A program made the position numbers and the translations under genes. From Trebouxia sp. TZW2008 (taxonomy: Eukaryota; Chlorophyta; Trebouxiophyceae; Trebouxiales; Trebouxiaceae): DNA of 64,000 bases. The notes beneath the pieces are model-generated. The model ran no database searches. It worked only from the letters and a program-made list of their open reading frames with translations, and was not told the origin of the DNA. This document shows, in pieces, positions 22,128 to 34,000 of this stretch. How positions within the stretch are numbered: the first letter of the stretch is position 1; the number at the start of each line of letters is the position of its first letter. Location of the stretch: contig BDIU01000300.1 in the NCBI GenBank assembly GCA_002118135.1, positions 1 to 64,000 of the forward strand, in the 5' to 3' direction.

Positions 22128-24965
22128 ATGCGAGCAACGAAAGTCAGCACTTCTGACAAAGCCACCGGCGACAAACAGGCCGGTGGCAAGAGCTTAACAT
22201 ACACTGCGTTTGAAGGCAACAGCTGGCAAGCCAAGTTTCTTCAATCAGGTTCGTACTCAAGCTGCATGCCTACTGTCCCATAAGAGGCCCATGGGTTGCA
22301 TGCACCAGTCCCCTCAGAGCTAGCTGCAGGAATGTTGCGCTAGTAACTTTGATGTCAATGACATATGTTCAACCATCCTGACTTGTGGCTTGCATGCAAA
22401 CAGCAAGGAACAAGAGAAGGGCCAGACATTGTCAAACCCAAAATATCAGAACTAGTGCTGGCACATCGCAGGTGTGACCATTCTTGTTGACCCTTGGCTA
22501 CAAGGTGATCTGGTTTTTGGAGGCCAGACATGGCTTTACAGAGGCCAGAAGGGAAGACTGGACAAAGCCCATCTGGACATTGACATGATCATGGCTGAAG
22601 CTGATGTTATTCTTCTTTCACAGGTAGACCCTGTACACACATGAAGCTTGAAGACCAGTATAATTCTAATGATTACACAATGCATAGCTCAAAGATCATG
22701 CCTTGACCATATTGACATCACACCTTCCTTACACACCCAGTGCTCTGTTGGCGTGACCTGTGCCAATGAAAGTTTCATGTGTCTCAGATGTCATGTTGAT
22801 TGAGGATCAATTGGCAATTCGTGAGCAACCCATTGGCTGATGGTTGATGACGAGCAGGCAAGCTGCAAGTACAGTTGCAGATCCCCAAGCAGCATGTAGC
22901 TGCCAAGGTTATGCTGTTCACTGACTTCACATCTACATGAGACAGATCAGACAAACCTGCATGTTTCTTTCCTATGATGATCGAAATGCTGAAAATTGAC
23001 GATGAAATGCTGAAGATTGATGATCAAGACAGATTTCATGCTGCCACAACTGTGCACTACATGCTAGCTGCACCGTCTGTATACCCACTCAAGCACACTG
23101 CTCGAAAATTTGGATGACTACCGTTTCACAAAGCAACCCTGGAGCGCCCGGAATGCCCAAAGACCAGCCAGTAGTGGGATCCCCCAGCGCCACAGCTGTG
23201 CACAGCTACAGCATTCCTGTGATGAAAGACAGCCACGCTGCATTTTGTGGCTGTTCCAGGGTCGTGATGACCATTTACAGATACAAATCTGGAGCAAACG
23301 CCCAATGCCAAACCAATAGTGGGGCCTCCTGCTGCTGCAGCTGTGATGTCTTTGGCAGTTGCACAGCACAGAACTGCTGACAGCATCAATGCATTTTGTG
23401 ACTGCTCCAGGGTCTTGATGACCATTCACACAACACAGCCCTGGAGCAAATGCCCAAAAACAAGCTGGTAGTTCAGTCCCCTGCTGCTGCTGCAGCAGCT
23501 GTGCTCTCTTTGGCAATTGCACAGTGTAGAATTGCTGACACCAATGCATTCTATGACACCACCAGTGCATTCTGTGACTGCTCCAGGGTCTTGATGACCA
23601 CTCACATAAACCAACCCTGGAGCGAATGCCCAAAGACAAAATGGTGGTGGGGTCTCCTGCTGCTGCAGCTGTGGCGCAAGAGCTAGGCTTCACCAATGTG
23701 TTTGGGCTTGATCATGGCAAAACCATCAGCGTTTGCAATGACAAGATTCAGATCACAGGCACTGCAGGTGGGCGTGTGCGCTAGCGCCTGATGTATGCTG
23801 TTTTAATGCCACACATTGTTCTGCGGAACTGTTATGCGTTGCCAGGGCATGCATTATAGGCACTTCACGTTACTTGTAGGCGTCCACCACCACGTTAGCA
23901 GCTCCAGTGAATGCTACTGCAGTCTTACACCACCCTTGTCAATGTTGACAATGGGCGAGGCAACAAGTTACGCTGATTTTTGAGCGAGTTATGTTGGAGG
24001 CGGGATGGGCTCTCCAAAGTTGCAATGTTGCCATTCACTGCTGACATTGTTTCTTCAGGTGCTCTGGTAGGGCCGCCATGGTCAAAACGAGAGAATGGAT
24101 TCATTCTTTCTGAGCCAAATGGTATCAGGCTGTACTATGAACCACACTGTGACTACGATGAGGACGCCATTGCCAAAATAGGCAAGGTGGATGCAATCGT
24201 CACCCCTGCAAATTCACAAGTGCTGGTCAAATTCCCCTTGGTACGCTCATAGACCATGTGGACTTCCTTTTCTCTTCAAGTTTGTTCTTTTCTTCTCTTC
24301 TCTTCTCTTTTGGCTCGTACACTTGTCCAGCAATACTTTGCATAGAGGCCTGTTGTTCCATGTCTTCCATTGCTGGCAACTATAGTGTTGCAACCAGCAA
24401 TTTTCAAATGTGAATTGTGCTAGTGTTGTGCTGTGCCAGCGGTGAGGTTTTCTGCAAAACAATGTGGCATGTGATGTTGGCAAAACATTGTGACACTCAA
24501 AGCCGCAAGTGCAGAGCATAACGCAAATGTCACCAGCAGGATATCTTGCACTCAAGGCTGCATACTGACAAGCGTGCGCTAAACACATGCTACGGCAATG
24601 CCTATCATGTCCACTGCTTTGTTGCATACCAACAGACAGCTTTATGATGGAAAACAATCTTCCGTCAAAGTTTGTGGTACCTGCAGTGGTCAAGCTTTCT
24701 GTCTGCCCCTTGCCTTTCAGCTTGGATGATTCTCCTGCAGGTGAAGGGGAAGCAGAATGCCCTGAAGCTTATAGAGACACTACAGCCAACCGTGGTGATA
24801 CCGTTGATAAATGCAGAGTTCCATTCTTCTGGCCCATTGTCGAAATTAATTCACTCTGAAGGCTCTCCTGAGGACTTGCAAGGGCTGTGCAAATCCCATG
24901 GGCTTAGTCATGTGCATGTTAGAATGCCTGAAGCACCTGGCAAGCAGTTTGATATTACTGTGTAA
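22128..24965 (+). CDS. Metallo-beta-lactamase-fold hydrolase, plant/cyanobacterial type
   Basis: Exons: 22128-22248, 22472-22623, 23587-23767, 24059-24240, 24741-24965; phases close, 286 residues. Key segments: FEGNSWQAKFLQ and GVTILVDPWLQGDLVFGG (first strands of the fold); ADVILLSQGLDDHSH (residues about 84-98), the family's version of the metal-binding His motif, as Asp-Asp-His-Ser-His; KMVVGSPAAAAVAQELGF; GALVGPPW; ENGFILSEP; LYYEPHCD with His-181, a likely further metal ligand; and DAIVTPANSQVLVKFPL. It matches the plant plastid 'metallo-hydrolase/oxidoreductase' family of unknown substrate. The C-terminal exon reads QPTVVIPLINAEFHSSGPLS. No long transit peptide is visible. It diverges from the fibrillin gene across a shared promoter, so co-expression is plausible but inferred. 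Confidence 0.92.
23110..23480 (+). repeat. Three decoy copies of MBL-fold exon 3 start
   Basis: The LDDHSHKPTLERMPKD block recurs upstream near 23110, 23263 and 23415, before the real exon at 23587, at about 150-170 bp spacing. The copies read LDDYRFTKQPWSARNAQ and frame-broken variants, and include the downstream gctgctgcagctgtg stretch. Confidence 0.93.
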
Positions 24966-25999
24966 AATGCTTTTTAGACTGTGTGGTAGCTTGCAGATCT
25001 CTTTGGCATGAGATGAGATAACTGTACAACCTGTTGACGTTTCATTGATTGCAGTATCAGTGATGAGAAATAGACTGTGAATAGGATTGTGTCGCCTCCA
25101 CAAGCCATCAGTGCAGCATCAATAGCACCTTGCACACGCGTGTTTAGAAATTTGAGTTGTATCAAATGTATATTTTGAAATCAGACTTGCTGTACTTTAG
25201 CACATGTAGCCCTTCATCTAGGACAGCTCTTCACCGACGTGCCTAATTGTGATTCCAAGCCATGGAGCTCTCCATTGGGCCAAGGCAAAGTCTAGTCTGC
25301 TCGTCAGTCATGACTCATGACGGCTTTGTGAGATGGATGTCAAGCAAATAGAGTCTGACAGTGGCCTGAATTGTTCGGTATTCAGCACCTCTTGCTGTTG
25401 TCGCTGGCTGCAGCAAGCCATACGCACATGACGCGCCATGTCAAAGGCAACAAACACCAGACTTCAGTTTGCAGTGCTGGCTTTGGAGGGCGATCTTCGG
25501 AGCGCCCTGCCCTGTGTCTCACAGTCATACGGCTGACTCGGATCTGACTCTAGCCAGTCAAACACTTGAGGGACTACAGCTGCTTTGCGTTCCGTTCTCA
25601 GCGCGAGTTGCAATCCACGTTAACAGTCACGATTGTTCTCGTTGCGAAGTTTCTCATATCGTGATTGGCAGCAGCCCAGACCAGTCCCCTTGCGGCTGTC
25701 GCTGCTCGCTGCAGAAACTGCCAGAACCTTTACGCGTAGTTGCGCCTCGCGGGGCCGCTTTCTAGTTCTTGGAGTGGCTGGCGTAGCTTGGAAGGCTTCG
25801 AATGACGCGGCGCAAGCGACTTTGAGTTAGGCGGAGCGGTGAGGCACTGGGCATATTGCAGCAACTCAGCAATAAGCCAAGCCTGTCAGCTAACACAGTC
25901 AGCAGCCACAAGTACAACCTCTTATCTGCCAGGAAAGCCAGCGGAGAGACAAAGGACAGCTTCACTGTGTGACACTTGTCTTGCAGCGTGCTACATAGC
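24966..25999. other. Intergenic region with CpG-rich probable promoter
   Basis: Same-strand gap between the MBL-fold gene and the next gene. About 25480-25860 is CG-rich and lacks repeats, as in the other promoters. Several short ORFs cross it but none shows coding-like continuity, so I treat them as chance. Confidence 0.5.
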
Positions 26000-28900
26000 A
26001 TGCACAGGGGCTCATCAGACATCCCTCAGTCCCTGAAGCCTCCTAGCAACACCCCACAGCAGTACTGTGGCTGGCCTCAGAAGCATGCATATGGCAAAGC
26101 AGGCTATGGCAGTTCTGGAGACATTCCAGACAGCAAGATTGCAGTGGTGCTCGCAACTCTTCACAAGATGACTTTCAAATGGCCGATTTGGCTTCAAGCC
26201 AAAATGATGAGGGCTACATTGTCAGGCCTTCCAAAGGGAATTTCCTATGGGTGTGCTTTGGGAACCATTATTGGCGTGGAGGCTGGCTACAGTCACACTG
26301 TGGCAGACATGACCTGCACTCAGGTAACAATACAAAGCTGTAAAGATTATCGTGCATCCAGGACAACATGCTGGAGCTGTGTACCTATTGTGTGCGTAAG
26401 CACAGGTCAGCTGCCAGCACTGCGCTCACCAGCAATCAACAAATGCTTTTCAAGATGATGCACTTGACAGCAGTGAGCACAAAATCAATGTTTGTGCTGA
26501 GCATTGAACTACATCCTGCAATGGCAGCGCTGAGATGCACTAGGACTTGCCAGGCAGCTGCAAGCTTTGCAGCATGACGCAGCCAGTCAAAAGTTTGCGC
26601 ATGCGCACAGTCACACGCAAAACCTGCATGCCATTCCACAGATTCAAAATCCGTGACCTCTGTCAGACCTACTGTCTGCTAACTGTCCCTCGGCATAGTC
26701 AAGATTTTTGCGCTCAATGCAAAATTGGTTCACGGCATTAATGGTAGATAGACTCACAGCAGCATGGCTTTTGCTGGTGGATCTGGGCATGACAGTCTTC
26801 TGAAACCGTCAGGTTTCATGGGCTGAAAGCAACCTTATTTTGGAATCTGCAGGTAGACTTGGGCATGCTAGGCACAGTGGCAGGCACTGTTGCCTGTGTG
26901 TGTGATTTTGGGCGGCCAGAAGTGGCAGCCGCCTGTTCCTTTGCTGCCATGATGGGGGGCAACATGGATGACGTCCGGGATATCACCTGCAGGATGATTG
27001 ACCAGGTATATCTTACATCACTGCCTTCTTAGGCTCTGCTACGTGAGTGCTCAGCAAGAGAGCAGCTGGGGACATGTTGAGCAGAGCGCTTTTGCACTGT
27101 TATCACCATTGTCTTGGCCAGGCTCTGCTACGTGAGAGCTTTGGAAGAGAACAGCAGGGGGCATATAGAGCTGAGCAGTGCTGCTATCAAACGTTGAAAA
27201 GTTCTCCTTTCATCAGCAAAACTGCAGTCCTTGTTCTGCCCCTAGATCCAGCCCCAGCAGACAATGCCCTCAAGCTGTTCAAGCTCTGTCTATAAGCACT
27301 GCTACATGCATGATTGCTGCCAAAGGGATGGCCCCGTGCTTGACAGCACTACAGCATGCCACCACAGACAACGCTCATGATACACAAGCCACTTGCATAC
27401 CCTGCCCGCCTATGCTGCAGGATCACACTGAGCAGGCAGTCGCCTGCTCATACAAGACAGTCCTGCTGGCCCATTTCTTTGAGGAGACAGAACCTGTATG
27501 ATTGAGTGATTGTGCTGCAGGATCACTTTGAGCAAGCGGTGGCATGCTCATATGAGACAGTCCTGCTAGGCCACCGCTCGCGGCAGCCGCAGTTGATTGC
27601 TACCTCTACTGTCAATGTGGGCAAGGCAGGGCAGAAGTACATAGAGATGCTGGCAGAAGTGGTGGCAAGGCTGGTCAAAGATGGCCATGGCAGAGCAGCA
27701 GCCAAGGTCAGCATGCACTAATGCCTTTTGACTCGTGGCCTTTTGACTCGTGACTGCAGCACAGCCTGCTTTAGCAGAATACCAGCATTCGCATGACCAG
27801 TCAGCAAGGCTTGCCACTTTGGCAGAGTGGAAAGCTTGGCTGCCTTTCCACGCTGCCAAAGTCTCCACTGGTGGTTTTGCAAGATGTACTCAGCCATACG
27901 GCCCAATCTCAGCACTGAATACACTTGGAGGCGCCTCCTTCACTATTGCTGCAAGGCTGTGTCAGGGCTGCAGTCAGAAATGCTTGCATGTGCAGAGCTG
28001 CTGATTGCATGCCTGGCCATCCAACCTACTGGGCTTTGTGTACAGGCATGATTGAGTTTTGGACCCTATCGCTGGGTCACATTATCTGCTGACTGTCCTG
28101 TTGATACGTTGGGTAACCAGATGACCTGACTAACGCTTTAGTTCAAGTTTTAAATCTGCAGACCAAGTCTCTAACAATGTCAGATCCGTGAGGGATGGAG
28201 GACAGGCTATGAACTGGCTTGTCCTTGCAGGTGTGTCTGCTGGTGATTGCACAAGGCTACCTAGGCATTGCTGTCAAGATTTCTGCAACGATGATGAAGC
28301 GTGGCCACTTGAAGGAGACTGCCAAGGTGTCGCGCTACCTTGTGGCGGCAGGTCACAACGACTTCAGGCAGTGCATGCAAGGTAGGGTCCCACATATTCC
28401 AGACTCAAACTGGAGCTTCATTGACATTATGCAAATCACACTTTCTTGTACTCTCTCGTGTGTTCTTGAGAACAACTCATGCTGGTAAGTGTTGACTGAT
28501 CACCAGCCAGCTGAGCATCAACAGACTGACAATCTTACTCTTCTACGACCAGACGCTTTGAGTTTCAGCATGTTTCTGGAATCTTGGCTGATGCTTTTAA
28601 ACGTCATCCACTACGACAGAGGCCATGGCATAAGGCAACTCAAAGCGTGGCTGGAAGCAAATTAGGACGCAGCATTTCATGCAACCAGGAATATTTGCAG
28701 ATAGCTTGACCAGTCACCTTCACACGAATAGTGCAACTCATCAATATTTGCAGGGGATGATGACAAGGGGGGTGGTGCAAGGGGTCAGGTCCAGACTCAG
28801 CAGATTGCAAGATGGCACAACGCCTCCTCACCTCCAAAAACCACCTGATTGTAGATACTATTATACTTACTAGCGTCAAGCGCTTTGATCATTTGCAGGG

Positions 28901-30139
28901 GATGGTGACTGGAGATGGTTGGGTCCTGACCCAGCCGTGTGCAAGATGGCACGCCGCTGTATGCACCTCATGTCTCTGGATGCAGGGACTTGTCTGAAAG
29001 CTGTTGACTGCTTCCTTGGAATGTGCAGGGTATGGTGACTGCTGGAAGTCAGGCCCAACTCCAAGTGCCCAAAACTTTTCCCATCCTCGACTTGAAACAC
29101 CAGTTTCCCCTTGCTTGCATCAAAGTTGGTTTCACCATTTGCAGGGGATGACAACTGCAAGAGATTAGGACGAGACCTTGCAGTGTGCAAGATGGCGAAC
29201 AGATGGACTTGCCTCCCTGAACGTTATTGGATGAAGTCATTTGTCTGATTGTTATTTCCTCAGCATGTGCAGGGGGTGGTGACTGCAAGCAGTCAGGTCA
29301 AGATCTGGCAGTGTGCAAGTTGTTTCATCACACGCTTAGCTGGTTTCACTTCATCTCTCTCACCATTTGCAGGGGATGGTGACTGCAAGGGGTCAGGACC
29401 AGACCCAGCAATTTGCAAGATGGCACACCGCTGGACGCGCCTCATGTCCTTGGCGGCCTTTGTGGGAGGCGTTGTTGCACTGCATTACTTCCCACAGCAC
29501 AGGTATCTCTCTTGTGAAAGCAAGGAAAGGACTCTTGGGCATGTTTTAGCGAGTTTCAGAGAGTGGCCTTGAGGACTAAATGACATCCCTTTTGTGTTGC
29601 TGTATGTCCCTGTGTCTTGCAATGTTGCGGCGCTCAACATGCTGAATGCTGCAGTGCAGCTGGCTGTTTGCAACTGAAGCGAGACCAGCTGTTCTGTCAA
29701 TCAACAGCTGCAATTGCTGCCAACTTTGCTGCTTGTTTTCTTCACCCTTCTATTCTGGTTTTCTTGTGTTTTGAGTCACTTGGGCATAAAAGTATCTGTG
29801 ACACCACTCACACCTAAGCTGAAATTGTGTGTGACTGTTTTATGTACACACAGGTCAGAGACATCAGACTCTAGACCAAGCCGGCGCAGAAAGCATCAGG
29901 TTGCGCGTCATGAAGACAAGGCTGATCATGAGCCCAGCATGTCAAACGACTCATTAGAGTTTGTTCTGGATGATTTTGAAAGCAGTGATCAAGCTGATCT
30001 TGTGAGCACTGAAGCTGACAAGCAGTGGAACGTCAACAGCACCAGTCATTTTGTCTCAAACGACACTGCAGTCTCAAGTCGTAGGCGACATGGCAGGCAG
30101 AACAGAAGTCATATTAGTAGGGCGAGTGACTACTGGTGA
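26000..30139 (+). CDS. Unrecognised protein with hydrophobic segments, 409 residues
   Basis: Exons: 26000-26323, 26853-27005, 27521-27706, 28231-28381, 29373-29502, 29854-30139; phases close. I do not recognise the family. The N-terminus is Pro/Gln/Gly-rich (SLKPPSNTPQQYCGWPQK). Exons 1 and 2 carry small-residue hydrophobic stretches (GISYGCALGTIIGVEAGY; LGMLGTVAGTVACVC, then AAMMGGNMDDVRDITCRMI). Exon 3 is an amphipathic helical stretch (GQKYIEMLAEVVARLVKDG). Exon 4 begins VCLLVIAQGYLGIAVKISA. Exon 5 has the best membrane segment, around residues 295-311 (LMSLAAFVGGVVALHYF), preceded by a basic KMAHRWTR. The tail is hydrophilic, mixed acidic/basic and Arg/Ser-rich (SRPSRRRKHQVARHEDKAD). The layout suggests a protein anchored near its C-terminus, but this is inference. 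The start is the first in-frame ATG after an upstream stop; an earlier non-coding exon is possible. Confidence 0.8.
27415..27490 (+). repeat. Decoy copy of the exon 27521-27706 start
   Basis: Reads DHTEQAVACSYKTVLLAHF against DHFEQAVACSYETVLLGHR in the real exon and keeps the ctgcag acceptor. The copy is open for about 20 codons. Confidence 0.9.
28745..29330 (+). repeat. Five decoy copies of the exon 29373-29502 start
   Basis: The block tttgcaggggatggtgactg, then gtcaggaccagaccca and caagatggcaca, recurs near 28750, 28895, 29027, 29142 and 29269, before the real exon at 29373. Spacing is about 105-145 bp. Each copy keeps a usable AG acceptor. Confidence 0.93.
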
Positions 30140-31029
30140 CTCAAGTCTTAGTCATCAGCAGGTTGTGTCAGAATGGTGGACGTCAGCTGTGTGATGGTGC
30201 ATTGTACACATTGTCACAAGTCAGGCTTAGTGTAGAGTGTGGATTGCTTCTGCTGTAGGTTGCCACTTGTGCTGTGCTCAAAAATTGCTGTAGAAAGTTT
30301 TGTGAATAAGCAGGTAGCAGTTTGCAAAGTGTTTCAGACAGGTCACTTATTTAGTCATGCCATGTGTGCTTTGGATTTTATTTGATTGGCACATTTTATG
30401 TTTCACTCAGGCAGTATAGTATAAGCTTCATGTCATCCTCTGTTTCCATTACGTACTATAAATGCCATGCTGTGCCACAGATTCAACTTAGTCATGGAAA
30501 ACGATGTCAGCCAGCAGATCAATAGCAACTCAGAACATGTAATCCATGACTATGCAATGCATTCTACAGGCCGGGTTGCCTTGGATTATGTGCAGAAAGT
30601 TGCGCTTGCCGGTGACAAGTTACAGCAAAGCTTTTGCCAGACAGGAAAGCTTCTTAAGTCTTACTGGCAGACAGAAGCTTTCCTGTCTTTGCGCTGAGCA
30701 AGACTTAGTGCGAGCGAGCAAAGCATTCCAACCACATAAAAATTTATCACTTTCATTCCTGAAGAAACTTTCTGAACGGGCGCAAAAGCAAGCGTATCAA
30801 CTTCATGACTTGGCACTGTTAACAGAGTTGCAAGCAAGCTTCAGCAGTCAGACTGAGTCCTATAGCTGAGAGGCCAGCAGCAAGGCAAGCAGAACACCTG
30901 AAGTTCAGAGGGGAGAAGGGGAGGGGGAGGGAGGCAAGACCACAAGGCCGTTGAGCTGATCTGGATTAATCATGCCATATGTAGGAATATGTCCCAGAGG
31001 ATGTCATGCACTACTGCATCTCAGACTGC
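30140..31029. other. Convergent 3' intergenic region
   Basis: It lies between the stop codons of the unrecognised gene and NOL10. It includes a G-rich purine run at about 30905-30940 (gggagaaggggagggggagg). No gene is supported. Confidence 0.6.
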
Positions 31030-34000
31030 CTAATGGCTGCGTCCTCTGCCCCTTCCTCTACCTCTTCCCCTTGAGCCACCACTGCCTCGGCCACCGCTTC
31101 TTCCTCTTCCTCTGCCGCCACGCCCACTATACTTGATAGGCTCATTCTCGAACCCTACCAACCCTGCCTTGCCAGCCCTAGGGTTGCCCTTGCTGGGTCC
31201 CCTGCAATGCATACAGAGCCGAATAGTATTGTGCTTCTGAGACATTTGACATCTGTCCAGGTGACATTTCTACCCATGCAGTTGAAATTACAAGCCTCAG
31301 AGGAAAGGAATCTCAGGTAACATCAGATGGCACTGAGCAACAAGGAACAGCAGTTTCCATACAGATTTCAGCAACAGACAAAGGCACTGAGCAACAAGAA
31401 ACAGCATTTTTCATACAGATTCATACAGCAATAGACAAGGCAATGCATGAAGGTGCAAGGTGTAGCATCGCTCAAATCATGCATTGCTACAGCAAGCGCT
31501 TGTGAAGGCTGAATGACAAAGGGGATTGCAACCCACAAGCATCTTATAGTTCTCTGCATCTATAAGTAGGCTGCGCCAGGCTTCACCTAAAAGCAACCAA
31601 AGCATGAAAGTCCTATTTTGGCATACACAAGCAAGCATTGCACGACACACAGGCCCAGCCCAGAAAGACAAGCTGAAAAGCAGAGCTTTCAGAAAAAGAT
31701 CGAACTGGTTGGAGACATTTGATTGCTTCTGTACGTACCTAGTTGGGCCTGCTGAGCCTGCCTAGCCCACTTACAATGAATGCATGAAATGAATGACTGA
31801 ATGAAAAGCAGAGTCTGTCCACAGGCTTACAGCTGGAAGGAAGCCTTGATGCTGGGTGAAAAGGGTTTGAAGCTGCGATACAAAAGGCTTACCTGTCAGT
31901 CCTGCCTCTATCTCCTCTACCCCTGTCACCTCTACCCCTATCACCCCGCCCCCTGTCACCCCTGCCCCTACCCCTGCCTTTCCCTGGCACAAATGTCATC
32001 TCACGCTGTCCACCCACCCTGTACGTTGAGAACACAGTGTGAGCCGAGAAACATTGCAAATCAGCTCAGGTGGTGAAAAGCTTGCTGCCAAAGTGAAGCA
32101 AAATTGACCAACACTGCTGTCCACCAAGGCTGCCTTAGTTTAGGAAATTCATTTGCAAAGCATTATTACTCTTGCTGTAGTCAATATTCATGCATAGCTT
32201 ACACTTACACTGCAGACAGTACAATCAGACACTGCTGAGAATTGTAAGAAGGAGAAGTAAGGCTGACCTGGCAGTCACAATGGTGTCTCTGCCCTGACTG
32301 GAAAGGGCCCGTTGTCCCAGGGGCAGTTCCTGAAGGCCCTGCAGGGATTTGCCCTGACTGAAAGCCGCAGCAGCTGCATCGTCTTTGGCGGCATACATGC
32401 GGCCCTCGCTGCCTCCTCTGCTCTTCTTCTCCTGATGCAATTCACACCATATGAGTGCGCACATGAGATTTCAAGGGTGCACAGTTCATCTCAAACAATC
32501 GCCATGTTTAATTTGGTGCAGCTGCGTCGGCTTTGGCTGCTTACATGCGCCCTTGACTGCTTCCTGTTCTCTTCTTCTCCTGTCACCTGGGTTGCATCAT
32601 TGAATTGTTGTCTGCAGCAGCATCAACTTTGGCTGAGTACATGCGCATTTGACTCCAATTGCTTGAGTGCACTTAGCGTGTCACATGAGCTCACAATCCG
32701 CCGTCAATAGATGTCTGATATGAAAACTTCTCTCCTCAGCATCTAGCAGGCGAGCAAGCAGGCAAGCAATCACACAAGCAAGCAAGCAAGCATTTGAACA
32801 AGCAATTACTAAAGCAAAGCCTTAGTCACCTTATGCCGCTGATTGCTGAAGCCCTGATCATCGTCAAGATCATCCTCTGAGTCAGCACTGCCTGACAGCG
32901 CATCCTCTTCCTCATCTTCATCTGATGCCTGTGCGTCAGCCTGTTCCTCTTCTTCTCCTTCATCTTCATCTTCTTCCAGACCCTGGAAGTGCTCTGCCAG
33001 CAGCTGCTTGCTCTGCCGCTGTGCGCCTGAAGAAGAAGAGCAATGGCATCAAGTTTGAGCTGTACAAACAAAGGGGAAGAAGAACAGATTGCCTGAGCAG
33101 CCGCCTATTCCTCCCCTTCCCGTGCCTGTTCTTCTTTGGCCTTCAAACTGCTCTGCCACCAGCAGCTTGCTCTGCCGCTGTAAGCCGGAAGAAGAAGAGC
33201 AGTGGCATGAAATTTGAGCTGTATAATCAAAGCGGAAGAAAGACAGATTGCCTGAGCAGCCGCCTATTCCTCCCCTTCCTGTCCCGGTTATTCTTTGGTC
33301 TTCAAAGTGCTCTGCCAGCAACTGCTTGCTCTGCCGCTGTAGGCCTGAAGATGAAGAGCAACAGGTTCAGACTTCAGCTCCACGACTAAACAAGAAGAAG
33401 CAAAGAAGTAAGGGACATCGGACTAGGAAGAAGGAGAGCGCTCAGTGCCTGAGCAGCTGCCTGTTCCTTTCCCTGTTCCTTCCTCTTCCTCACCGTCAAG
33501 TCCTGTCAGTGCTCTGTCAGCAGCTGTTGCTATGTTGCTGTGTGCCTGAAAATGCGAGAGAGCAAAAAAGCAACAAAGACAACACAAAAGACTGAAGCTC
33601 ATACAGGGATTTCTGGCAGCTGCCCATGCACTCAGACATTCAGAAGACATGAGTACAAAAGAAAACATGGAGAGTTAGAGCAGTCTTCCACATATCAAAA
33701 CTGATCAGCAATCATCAGTCTTGGAAGGATTTCGTTGCTTGACATTCCAGTCCAACACTAGTCAGTCACAATAGCAATGATGAACGGTAAACATCAACAG
33801 CGATAAGTTCGTAGTAACAAATACGATAGTGATCGATACAGAACTCACGTCTATTGGTTGAGTGCATGAGAAAATGAGTTTGCTGACCTGCATTTGGATG
33901 GTGAAACTTGTATTCTTCAGCTGTCTCGTCCACAGCAAAAGATGGGTCTTCAAACATGGCCTTGAAACGGTCATCTTCCAAAACATTGGGTAGCGTTTTG

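Noticed and set aside
23110..23320. Alternative exon LDDYRFTKQPWSARNAQ for the MBL-fold protein
   Set aside because: It is a decayed copy: metal-ligand residues are lost and the frame does not reach a donor consistent with exon 4.
25469..25765. Plus-strand ORF of 98 residues
   Set aside because: Lies in a CpG-rich promoter-like region with no in-phase join to the downstream gene; probably not coding.
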